Program-made: the position numbers and the translations under genes
Part shown: piece by piece, positions 13,546 to 23,937 of the stretch
Layout of the letters: each line of letters opens with the position of its first letter
Position numbering within the stretch: position 1 is the stretch's first letter
NCBI GenBank assembly: GCA_030407085.1
Contig: CM059584.1
Location: forward strand, 142,280,001-142,344,000
Source of the DNA: Trichopria drosophilae
Lineage: Eukaryota; Arthropoda; Insecta; Hymenoptera; Diapriidae
Reading direction: 5' to 3'
DNA: 64,000 nt
The notes under the pieces: model-generated
What the model saw: only the letters and a program-made list of their open reading frames with translations
The model's database searches: none
What the model was told of the DNA's origin: nothing

Positions 13546-14480
13546 AAGGTATGAGTTAAAGTTTCTTTTCTGAAATAAGAAGTTACGAAAAATAAATTGG
13601 AAAAATATATATTATTTTACTACGTTGGCAACAAAGTGATTATCTATTTATGTGTGTGCATGTTAAAAAAGCGAATTATTTTAGTTGTAATAGTAATACA
13701 ATACTGTAATTACTATAAACACCTTACAAGTGGGGTGTTTCTGATTATTGACTATTTTATTTAACGTGTTTATTATCAATTTGCAATAGGAAAATAATGA
13801 ATTGGATTTGATTGATGGCAATATAACAGTCCTCTTGCGACAATTGGAATCCACTTGACATATCATTAAATGTTTTTTTTTTTTTTGACGCAAGAAAAAA
13901 ATCTATTTGAAGAGAATCCTCTTGCCTCAAAACGTTTTTATATTTGCAGCAAAAAGCACATTGACTACAGAACTATCGGTTTCCCGCAAAAAAATTAGCA
14001 TTTTGCCGTTAATAGAAAAAAAAATGACGTTTGTGCTCAGCAATTGTAGACTTGAAATCTTAGAATTTCTACACGTACAAAGTTTGTAAATGCGACTACG
14101 TCAAAATGGTACGTCTACAGTCTTTTGAATGTGTATATTCCACCCAAAAATCTGTTAACCTCAAAACTACCATACGTAATACACATTAAATAGTACTCTA
14201 TAAAAAATGTATGTATGAATTTTTATTTTCCTTTTACTATCTACGTTAACTCACCCATAATTGAGGTCAACCTTTCTATTCGACATAACTGATTTCCTTA
14301 TTTGGTACAGTTCTAAATGTATGGATTTAAATAATAGACAATATATCATAAAATAACATTAGAATTGATTGTTCTGATATTCACAGAATGTCTAGACCTA
14401 CTCAACTTAGAAACATAACATTTATAAATGTAACATCAGGGTATACTTCGATAATGACATATCCTTTAAATTTTGCCAAA
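13546..14480. other. AT-rich non-coding DNA with a poly-T run
   Basis: Holds a 14-base T run at 13873-13886 and two chance-length frames on opposite strands flanking it. No gene evidence. Confidence 0.5.
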
Positions 14481-14624
14481 ACATCTTACAGGGTTCGTGT
14501 AAAAATATAGGGGGTGGCCGAGAACTGGGTTATGATACTCCGGATATGGATGCTACATGACATTTCAACAAAAAAGGTCTGTACTAAAATTGGCTCAGAA
14601 TTCTACTGACGAGCGATTGAAGTT

Positions 14625-14745
14625 TAGAAAAGAAAATTACTTTTTTTGCAATAGCTTGTTTTCAAGTTATTGCAATGAGTGAGGGCTCATTTTAAAAATA
14701 TTTTCAATATCTACAATTCATTTCTGAGGCACTTTGAAGACAGTA
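14625..14745. repeat. Dispersed repeat, copy 1
   Basis: Aligns in direct orientation with about 23530-23665. Shared blocks are ATTACTTTTTTTGCA, then AAGTTAT, then GGCTCATTTT and CTACAATTCAT. The copies are diverged, about 70% identical by eye. No ends or duplication are visible. Confidence 0.55.
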
Positions 14746-14760
14746 ATCACAGCATGCTTG

Positions 14761-17385
14761 TCAATAATTATTAGATAGAAGCGAGTTGCATATGTCACTG
14801 GCCTTAGTATGTAATAAACGCTTATTTTATATGGGATTTCAATTCACATTACTTCTCCTATACGTTAACAGTATGTTTTTATCGTATATAACTAAGTAAC
14901 CGTCATCTAATATTCTAATGACCAGAAACAAAGGAGGATGCCCACGAGTATAGGTGTTTTCTGCCCAGGAGATGGAACCACCGAAACAGATAAATTGAGT
15001 CACTTTATAATGAGAACTGACATGTAATGGCAAATTTGATTGTTTCATCATGTGAGCAAGTTTAAAAAATCGTTGTTAAAGTTGCGGATTATACGTAGGG
15101 AATTACAGTAATGTAAGTAGTAACAGACTGCTCTCTGTGTTGTTTGTAGTAGATACGGACTCTTACTACTTAGATTCTTCATACAGAAATAGCATACTAT
15201 TTAAGCCATAATATCTGCTAAAAATTAGTTTCTTCTCAAATCATTAAATTCTGCAAAAAACATTTTTCTGAATTTGGGAAATTTCTTCTGATATTTTAAA
15301 AATAATTTAATCTATAAAACTTTATTTCTATTTTATATTAAATGCTTCTGTACAGCAGTCTAATATTTTGAATCAAGTATTAAAATAATTCTTTAACACA
15401 TGCACGTCTAATTTCATGGAATTGTTCTATATCCAAATTCATCCTCAATCGGTAATTTAAAACTAAATTGGTTGCCACTAAATTGGGTATTCACTTCATA
15501 GGGTTTAATCTGGCATTGAGCTAAATAATTTCGAAAAGACCATTTTGAACATTTATAGTAATTATCTACATATTAAAATAAATAATTTTGATTAAAAAAG
15601 TTAATGCTCAACCTTAAAGAAAACAAATTTATTTAAAAAAATGATCAGTTATATATATTAAAACTATCATTTTCAAGGCTGGGTTCTTCATCGTATGGCT
15701 GATACAAGTTAGCGATTCTTCCTGTATACGGTTGACAAAATAATTCATAACCATTTGTGCTTGAATGACTTGATTTGGAAAATTTAGTTCAATTCGTGTT
15801 CTCCAAAAATTTTTATTTCGTTTTTCTAACAAATCTTGTTCACTGAAGAAATAAGATATAAAACAAAATTGTTAATAAATTATTCATAAGAAAAGTTTTG
15901 TATTATACTTACCAGTAGCTGAGTTACGCGGATACACCTTTCTCATAGTAAAGATGATGGAGTTTTTTAGATTTGAGAAACAAACAATATCGTCAAATAT
16001 GCATTTATGCACTAGTATCATTCAAAATATTATATTCCTCTATCCCGAGAAAAGTAAATATTTATTATTGAATTTGTTTGAATTTGATAGTTTTATTTAG
16101 TAAAATAAATCCATTTTAATAATAATTTGTCTATTTGCCGATATATAATGATGATTTGAATGTAAAGGTCGTAAAAAGCAGGCAAAATATCAGGAGTGAC
16201 CCTAGTCCCAGAGCAATTTTCAACTTTAAAAGGCACACAGCATCATATTTTTTAGTATTGTTAGGAAGAAGAAATTATTTTTTTAATTATAAGACCTATA
16301 TTTTCGAAAAATCAGCGATTGGCAATGCCACTTGATCGTTTAATCATTCAAAGAAATATAAATTAAGTGTTCCGCACTTTTTAAAAATTTCATTTGGCAT
16401 GAAGAATGCTATGTTTGCGGACGGTATGTCTCCATTACTGACAGATCGATCGCAGAAAACAACAAGGAAATGTTTTAACAAGCGGAGGATTCTCAGCTTC
16501 AAAGCTCGTATATTTCATAGAGCGGCATAAAAAGCGAGAAACCCTTCTTGAAAATAGTGACTAAATATCTTGAATTAAGTATTGTCATTGTATTTAAAAT
16601 AACTATTAAAAGAACCAATCTTCTGACGATTCAGCTCCACGCCGTTTTTATGAAGTTAATTAATTATTTATGGGAAGCATTTATGGGTGTCACTGATAAA
16701 TATGTTTATAATGGCCATAAGTCGTAAAATTTGAGCAATTCAACTCAAATTCAGGCAAACAGGCAGCCACGACGAACAAAAATGAAAACATCTTAAAAAC
16801 CTTGATAATATGCACATTGTCCTTTTTTGGGTATTTTTTCTTACTTCTGTTTTTTTTTTAATTTTTTTTCGTGCGTTCATTTTGTACATTTGTTGGATTT
16901 TTTCTTGAGTACGTTTTGTGCTTTTCTTCCGTGAAATTCATGATTTTCGCGTGATTCAATCTTGGAAATGATTCAACATTACCCAAAATGGCTCAATTTT
17001 AACAAAAAAGTAGTTAACATTATAAAATGTTAGGTGAGTAAAGTTGGAGAAAACTCAATGAACAAATTTAAGAAGTATTTAAGAATAAATTTATTATGTA
17101 AATAATAATGTTCTAGCTCTGACCATCTTAATTAATGATCGTCGACATCACAATTTGTGTCTTGGCTCCATCATACATTATATATATGACGAAAACGTAC
17201 AATCCCCATTATAGATGAAAAATTACATTTTTTGCCCTTAATACGAAAAATGCCACTATTTGTTGTCATTTGTACCTTGTGCACTAGAATCAGCATTCTT
17301 CGGAATAAATTGTACTGGTTACCTAGGAACACTTTAATATCAATAAATTGTCATTTAAAGACGAAAAAATACGTTGCACTTCGGA
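14761..17385. other. AT-rich stretch with possible exon remnants
   Basis: Mostly featureless. On the minus strand at 15414-15960 three open segments lie near splice-like sites: a GTAAGT donor reading leftward at 15907-15912, a TTCTTCAG acceptor just right of 15842, and an acceptor ending TGTAG just right of 15565. The reading frames do not join across these junctions, so a working gene is not supported. See findings. Confidence 0.35.
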
Positions 17386-17389
17386 ATTA

Positions 17390-18080
17390 TACAAGCTCCT
17401 CGAGGAGACAACAATAGGACATCGTAGCGATTCTCTCAGATCAGAAAAGCGTCGAACCGGAATTTATTCAAAATCGATAATCAATTTACCAGGCCGAAGC
17501 AGGAACGTAACATTGAAGACGCTAGTGGCGTTGCCGAAGAGACGGGGGCCGCGGAATAGGCCGAACACGGTGGAGTAAAAGAATTGAGCTTGTGGAGGAA
17601 CAACGACAGAAAATAATATAAAGACAATGGATAGAAAGAGAAGAATGGTGGGGGTGAAACGAAGAATCGACGGGGAAAGACGAAGCGAGAGTCGATACAG
17701 CACGGCAGGGAAATAATCCACGTCCGTCAGTATTTAAATTAGTTCGCGGAAAGCGGAAAAGCGGAACAAAACTAGGAATATTGGTTCCGGGGGTTCGTAA
17801 ACGGCGCTTGCCGGGGTTTCGTTGGAAATTGAAGGGAAAAACGAGAAACGAGGGACGCTGCCGTGCAGAAGACATTTAATACGAAGGTCTCGGGGCCTCT
17901 CTTGGGTATTTAGCACTGGAGACCGGAAAAGGAAGAAAGAGAGACGTATAATAATCGCATTTCAACATCCTGTAGAAAATGCAGTCGCTACAATTTCGTC
18001 TAATGAGGTTTTAAAAACGATTACGCTTTAGCGGATTTTGAAGTGGTTTGTGTCGCGGAAGGATCGCCGGGAAAGTCATG
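17390..18080. other. GC-rich island C, purine-rich on the plus strand
   Basis: GC- and CpG-rich block with a marked strand bias. About 17560-17720 and 17900-17945 are dominated by A and G on the plus strand. Overlapping frames are open on both strands (for example minus 17522-17875, plus 17822-18031), a sign of few stop codons and not of coding. None contains a recognisable motif. Candidate regulatory or conserved non-coding DNA. Confidence 0.45.
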
Positions 18081-18840
18081 TTGTAAATAAAAACTTTCCC
18101 CCTGAGTGAGTAAATGGAAAATTTTACTAATGCACTTCAATATGCTAGGACTTAATTTAAACTAATTTAATATGACGTAAGAGAATATACGAAAAAAGAA
18201 AATATGTTTTGCTCGGAAAATTTCAAAAATAAAAATAAAACACCGACGGTCCATATTCTATTTATAAATAATACTCTTCACTTTAGGTAAATTCCGAGGT
18301 GACATGACAAATGCTGCATTTAATTTTTAACGTCTCTGTAGCCTTTTGCAATAATTAACTTAAGGTTATAAGTTATGGAAGGTTATGGAAGGAATAGTTG
18401 TAGTATTCTGACTTATTAATTCATGTTCTAATGCCTGAAATGAAACAAAAATTTATTATACTAACAGAATGCATTTTTTAGACGGTTTTAAAAGGTTCGA
18501 AAATTTAATGATTTTTGGCAAGCAATATTAGAATTGTTTATTCGACCGGAAAATCAAAAGTTTATGGTACGGAGAAGTTGCAATAAAAATCAAATCGAAG
18601 GGATGATTTTTCTTCGAGTTATAGCTGCAATTTTGAAAAATGCTTAAATTTTATATTTCTGAATTGAACTGATGAACTGCAGGTCTTCAATTTTCAATTT
18701 GAACTTCACTAATTTTTGTAGATTCTCGACATTATATATGTAGACTATGTCATCGTTGCATTTATGCTGTTGAAACTTTGTTTCATTACGTGATTTTATC
18801 ACATATGCGAATGAGGTTATTTCATAGACACGATTAAAAT
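18081..18840. other. AT-rich non-coding DNA
   Basis: Nothing I can support. A short tandem GTTATGGAAG pair lies near 18372-18392. Confidence 0.5.
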
Positions 18841-19130
18841 TCGCAAATTTCCACACGTCGCCAACTATGCTTCTGCGACACACTCGACATTCAACTTTTT
18901 ATACAACAACTTGTTGGGAAAACGACATTCATGATGCCTGTAGTTTCTTGTCTCTCTTTATTGATCAATAAATGTACGAACTGCAATAAAAACCTGCATC
19001 TTGCTAGAAGGACGTTATTAAGAAAACGCGAGGATAGAAGGGAAAAGAGAAGACTCGCATTTTTCTCAAGAAATTTCCGCCGTTCTCGCTACCGTCGTTT
19101 CGTTTGGCTCTGAGAGGAGGTGTTGTTTTC
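18841..19130. other. Small GC-richer island D
   Basis: Modest rise in G+C, again purine-rich on the plus strand at about 19020-19055. It contains a 60-codon frame (18931-19113) without a recognisable motif. Confidence 0.3.
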
Positions 19131-19492
19131 TTATTTGTGTTTTGTCTCTGGTTTGTAATATTATTTTTTTTTTTCTAAGAAATTAGATTTAGCCAATTTG
19201 TTTTGTATTGAATTTTATGTACTGGCATAATTTTCTTTAAATTATATGTATGACAAAATACAGATTTTTTAACAAGATGGGTTTATTAAAGAACTTCTTC
19301 AGTTACTTGCAAAACGTTATCACCTTTTCTTTATTTTTTATTATTTTTTATTGTACTTTAAAATAAATTTGAGCGTATTCAACTTTTTTCTTTTTTTTTT
19401 AAAGAAATGTTATTTTATATTATAATAAAATGAAATGAGTAATTTGTAAAAATATAAAATTATGCATTATGGAATACAAACAAGTATACATA
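19131..19492. other. AT-rich flank with poly-T tracts
   Basis: T- and A-rich homopolymer-like DNA with no gene evidence. It contains the left copy of a 15-base direct repeat, TAAAATTATGCATTA (about 19456-19470). Confidence 0.5.
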
Positions 19493-19860
19493 CACGGTCA
19501 TTGACTTAAAACCAAACCATTAACAAAAACAAAAATAAAAACAAAAAGAACAACAAAAGGTATATTATGAATTTAAAATTATGTGATAAAATAAGGAGTA
19601 ATTTTAAACAAAAGAAGGGACAAAAAATGAAATGTTGTAAGTTGTGGTTAAAATTAAATTATATTTTCGGCCAAGAATTATTTAACTTCAAAAAAGGTGA
19701 AAACATTTTGTTAATGAAGCGATCGGAGGATTCTTTTGTATAAAATTACTCCTTATTTTATCACTTCCATTTAATTTTAAATTCATAAAAAAACCTTTTG
19801 TTTTTCTTTTTGTTTTTGTTATTGTTTTGGTTATTGTTTCTATTCTATTATTCACGGTCA
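19493..19860. mobile_element. Foldback element with 8-bp target duplications
   Basis: CACGGTCA occurs as a direct repeat at 19493-19500 and 19853-19860, enclosing a 352-bp element (19501-19852). The element is an inverted repeat: left arm about 19501-19615, right arm about 19738-19852. Both share an (ACAAAA)-like A-rich stretch on the outside and GATAAAATAAGGAGTAATTT on the inside. An 8-bp duplication is characteristic of hAT-type DNA transposons. There is no open frame, so it would be non-autonomous. The outermost bases of the arms match less well than the inner ones. A 15-bp direct repeat TAAAATTATGCATTA also brackets the element slightly further out. Confidence 0.75.
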
Positions 19861-20459
19861 AAAAACTCTTAATTAAAATTATGCATTAATCGAAGACTTA
19901 GAGACAAGAGTGGAGTCTAAACGCAAAAGAGACCATTATATTTCAAAATTATTGAACGACTCTGCAGTATGAAGTTTATCATTTCGCAGAAGAGATTCTT
20001 ATTATATACTACAGATATGCATAACAAATTATATTTAACTACTTGGAATTGAATGTGCAATTCTCCTCTAGTTGGAAAAAAATCCAATAATGAAAGTTTA
20101 ATTCCTTTCTGCAATATTATAATCGAAAAATTTCCGAAGTTATTCGAACTGAGAAAATAAACAAAAATAATGAACGTACGAAAATGAAAATAAAAACCTT
20201 TTTTCACTTTTTACATAATCTGATTAGTGGTACAATTGTGAATTAAACCGCACCGAATAACGTCAAACTTCAATTGTGACATTCTGTGTTATTAGGTGAA
20301 TACCATTTGCATTTATATAAATTGCACTATATTTTTTGGTAGATTAGGTACTATAAATTTTTTTTATTTAACGTGAAACCTGTTTTCTGTTTTTCTAACA
20401 TGTTTGTCGAAATTTCTTTCATCATTTCTAAGCAAGTCATTTACCTGAAGGACATTCTC
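19861..20459. other. AT-rich non-coding DNA
   Basis: A 96-codon minus-strand frame (19917-20207) is hydrophobic and AT-driven. No gene is supported. Confidence 0.45.
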
Positions 20460-20890
20460 GTTGTGGCTATATGGGAGTTCCATGTATTCCTTAAAATGAT
20501 GTAACGTGGCCGCAGAATGCTCAGTGGTCGCTTTTACGGCTGCCGTCTGGATGACCTTTGTACCCCGTTGCGAAATGGCGCACGTGACTTCCCGAAATGA
20601 AGCTGAGTACGACTCACAATCGCCGACTTTTCCTTCCGCTATGTCAACTCTGGGCTTAATTAACGAAATTTTTGTAGAGCTTTCCGACAAAGCGGCGGAA
20701 CTGTTTCAGCAAAAGCTCGCGAGCAGCTGGGGTAAATAGTAAATTGCCCCCTCTCCAATCATTCCTGCCCGAATCTCGCGCCGTAAACCGAAAAGTTTAC
20801 GGTCGAACGAAATTGGTCGATAGGGTTTCTCGGAAAGTAAGCATCGATCGTTATATGACGGGGTTCCGTTTCACAGTTTATGATTTTACT
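20460..20890. other. GC-rich island E with frames open on both strands
   Basis: A compact GC-rich, CpG-containing block. The plus-strand frame 20506-20739 ends in a helix-like lysine/glutamate-containing tail. The minus-strand frame 20364-20690 overlaps it almost completely and starts at TTG. Neither resembles a family I know, and both being open suggests composition more than coding. A diverged exon remains possible. Confidence 0.4.
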
Positions 20891-21263
20891 TTTAATTAAA
20901 AGGCGTTTCACTTATCGACACGAAAAGTATGTTATATTTCTAATTAACGAACGTACTATCGATTGGTTTTCAAAATTCGACTTTATGAAATCGTGGCATC
21001 TCGAAATTCTTGTAAAAATGAGTTACCTTTATATGTAGACAATAATAATGATTATTTAAAATCAAGATTATTTTTTTTATTTAACGCAGAATAAGACTTT
21101 TATTTTCGAAAAATATTTATGCTATTAATTAAAAGAAGTTATAATATTACAAAAGCATCTAACAACAAGATAGATAGATAATCATAACTCACTTAAGTGA
21201 TTGTCATATTTTATAAATCATCGTATTATCAACAAGGTAACTTTACATGTAAATAAATTGGAG
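20891..21263. other. AT-rich non-coding DNA
   Basis: No gene, RNA or repeat evidence. Confidence 0.55.
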
Positions 21264-21494
21264 TACGGGTCGAAAAACCGTCAAATCAGAAAGCCAACAG
21301 GTCAAAAAATCGACAGTCCCAATTCCAAAAGCCGACATATGAAAAAATAGACACATCGACTAGTGACTTTCATTGTTTGAAGTGTCGGCTTTTCGACTGT
21401 CGGTTTTTTGACTGTGGGCTTTTCGATTGTCGGTTTTTTGACTGTCAGTTTTGCGACCTGTCGTCTTTTTGATTTGTCGGTTTTTGGACCCGCA
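21264..21494. mobile_element. Miniature TIR element made of 15-bp tandem units
   Basis: The ends are inverted copies over about 55 bp (21264-21318 and 21440-21494). The left end reads ACGGGTCGAAAAACCGTC, and the reverse complement of the right end reads GCGGGTCCAAAAACCGAC. The right half consists of about seven 15-16-bp units of the type TCGGTTTTTTGACTG, starting at 21385, 21400, 21415, 21430, 21445, 21461 and 21477. The left end holds degenerate units in the opposite orientation. The 15-bp period keeps a minus-strand frame open and yields a KPTVEKPT-like repeat, which I read as an artefact of the period. No target duplication is clear. Confidence 0.75.
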
Positions 21495-21899
21495 CCCATA
21501 TATTGTAATTGTCGAGTTCTTTTACGTATGAATCGGCCCCCGACTAATATATATATATTTGAAGACTCTCTTGAAGTTCGCAAAATTGTAGAGCATGCGA
21601 AACTGGCCGAAAGTGGTTAATTTTGTCCATGTAAAAATTATTCGGTTTCAGGTTACCTAATTCACAATACGTTGATTGACATTTTACACTTTTTCTGCCG
21701 GAAAAACGGCTGACCGCTGACAAAATTGTCCGCTGACAATAAACATTTTTTCCTTATACAAATATTCGTCTATTTTTTAATGTCGACATTATGAAAAATA
21801 TTTGTTAAGATACAAAATGTTCATACATTTGCAATAAAATCTGCAGTTATTTATTAAACTGTACTTGATCTAGCCTGACTTCAGTTTTAGGTTCTTCTA

Positions 21900-21916
21900 A
21901 ACACACACACACACAC
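21900..21916. repeat. (AC)n microsatellite
   Basis: About eight AC units. Confidence 0.9.
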
Positions 21917-22059
21917 TTTAGAACCAATTAATGTATTGGGGCTCATATAGAAGCATATAAATTAATTTTGTCATTAAAAAATAAAAGAGATTCATTTTAT
22001 GAGAATTGCAATATTTTTTTATTTATGCATTTTACGAGGTAAATGAGAGATGAAACGCT

Positions 22060-22890
22060 TGTCAGAAATCTTTGACCGAAAACGATAAAACTCGCAGCGT
22101 TACGCAAGATCATCAATTTTCGAGGATTATTTAAACACGAGGTTTTTGCGTATCATGTTTTTTGTTCATTTTTATTAAATTCCATCTCGAATGGTCCACT
22201 ACTATTCTAAAAATTGTAATTTCCCGACACGCCATATTTTTAATAAATATATTGCAGTTGTCATAACTGCGACAACCCAACGATTACAATAAATAACAGT
22301 AACAGACGTATTATAACATTAATTCCGACAAACAAATTAACAACCACCAGAACAAGCAGTTCCGTAATCAACCTGACATTTTTATGGCTTTTTCACGTTT
22401 ATGATACCCATTGTCGTTAACCGGCTGCATTTGCTTTTCTTCCGACAAAAAAGGACCTTTCGCGGTTCGCGCGACATTCGCACAGTCGGAAGCGAAAAAT
22501 TATGCGATCGTTCCTGATTTCTCGGGTGGCGCGTGCAGGTGCGGAATGGAACGCCATATGTGCTTTCATTTTGGCTGAGGTACATTTATCCGCCGGATAA
22601 ACGCCCTCTTGGCGCTTTTCCTTATATTCGGTCGTAAGCTGAAATAAGCGGGTGTGTGCGACCGCTAAATTCGCCCACGCTGGAAAATCGATGGTTGGTG
22701 GACAGGAAGGGGTCGTATATATGTTACGTATTGGTGAGGGTGCATCCGGTGAACGGGAAATCGAACGGGGTTTCATTTTCCAAAAAGCGGGATTTGCGTC
22801 CGAGACACCGAACACTCCGATTTATCGTTCAGAAGCACTCTCAGACGACCACCAGGACGAGTATTGATCTCGGAACTATATGTCAATGTT
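22060..22890. other. GC-rich island F with a 132-codon frame
   Basis: GC- and CpG-rich block. A minus-strand frame runs 22815-22417. Its first codon is GTG and the first ATG is at codon 14, leaving about 119 codons, rich in Arg, Ala and Pro. It has no recognisable domain, signal peptide or zinc motif. Plus-strand frames (22652-22867, 22656-22892) overlap it. It is the longest open frame in the window, but in GC-rich DNA this length is only mildly unexpected. Interpretation is open: conserved non-coding DNA, or a terminal exon on the minus strand. Confidence 0.4.
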
Positions 22891-23514
22891 GATCTTAACG
22901 TTTTTTGAAGGAAGACGTAATAATGATTATTAGTGACGTATAGAGAGCTACACTAAATTAGCCGTTAGGAATACTTTCGACGAATGTGTTTTTAATCATT
23001 GAAACACAAACTAATTTTGCACAGAAATAGCTGGAATAATCATCAAGTCCTTACGTATGCAGCAAATCCTTCTCGGGATTGTCTCAGGAGCTCTTCCAAA
23101 TATCAAAATGTTCCAAAGATTTACAATTTTTGTTTTAAACTTCCCGTTAATATCCTCCAAGGGTCCTACATCCTTAGACCGTCCTGATTATATTAACATG
23201 AGAATATTGGCAGACAGTTAAACATCATGAGACGGTCTTGAGGGCATCGCCAGAAGAATGTACTGTATAGGAAATCGCCACGTGTCTTCTGATTAAAAAA
23301 ATTGTGAATATGGTATTGACTAACATGAGAAAATCTCGAGCAATATTTGAAGGATAACGATATTAAAAGAAAGTCAAACATTCTGCATATTTTAACCCGA
23401 ATCGGAACATACAAATAAAATAACTCAATCACTAAAGTGCAGTGCATTTTAGTGTATATTAGCCCATCATTTGATTACAATCGTAGAGAACATATTTTAA
23501 TTACACTCTACCGT
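22891..23514. other. AT-rich non-coding DNA
   Basis: Chance-length frames at 22999-23187 and minus 23193-23447, neither with recognisable features. Confidence 0.5.
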
Positions 23515-23665
23515 CTTTACTAAAAGAAAATAAGAACTTGAAAAAATTACTTTTTTTGCAGTATAACTCGGCTTGCTTTTAAGTTATTTCAACGAGTGAT
23601 GGCTCATTTTCAATTTTATTTGAGCTCTACAATTCATCCACAAGAGCATTTTACTTGTTGTGAAT
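23515..23665. repeat. Dispersed repeat, copy 2
   Basis: Direct-orientation relative of 14625-14745, sharing ATTACTTTTTTTGCA, GGCTCATTTT and CTACAATTCATC. Possibly a fragment of a longer unclassified element. Confidence 0.55.
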
Positions 23666-23801
23666 ATTTCTCTAGTTATAGCCTCAAAAATGGGGAAACA
23701 GGCTTAAGTTTCTAAATAGCTAATCATACAGCTTGAAAAGATGAAAAATTTCCCCCCTCATAAGTTCGTTTTCTATAAAAATTGAATAAAACTTGTCTAT
23801 G

Positions 23802-23937
23802 CACTGAAAAATTTTTGTTAAAAATATATTAACATCTAATGTAAAATCGTAAAAATAATTACTTCAATATCTTGACTATTAATATATGCTTTTTACTGTT
23901 AATTTAAGATGTTAACTGTTAACATACACTCCTCTCC
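23802..23937. repeat. Imperfect hairpin starting CACTGAAAAA
   Basis: The inner left segment (about 23817-23850, TTAACATCTAA) pairs with about 23895-23927 (TTAAGATGTTAACTGTTAA). CACTGAAAAA-type starts recur at about 41880. It may be a short non-autonomous element, but AT-rich self-complementarity could also explain it. Confidence 0.3.

Noticed and set aside
21302..21583. KPT-repeat protein on the minus strand
   Set aside because: Explained by the 15-bp tandem unit of a miniature element; no ATG-led domain or support beyond the repeat.
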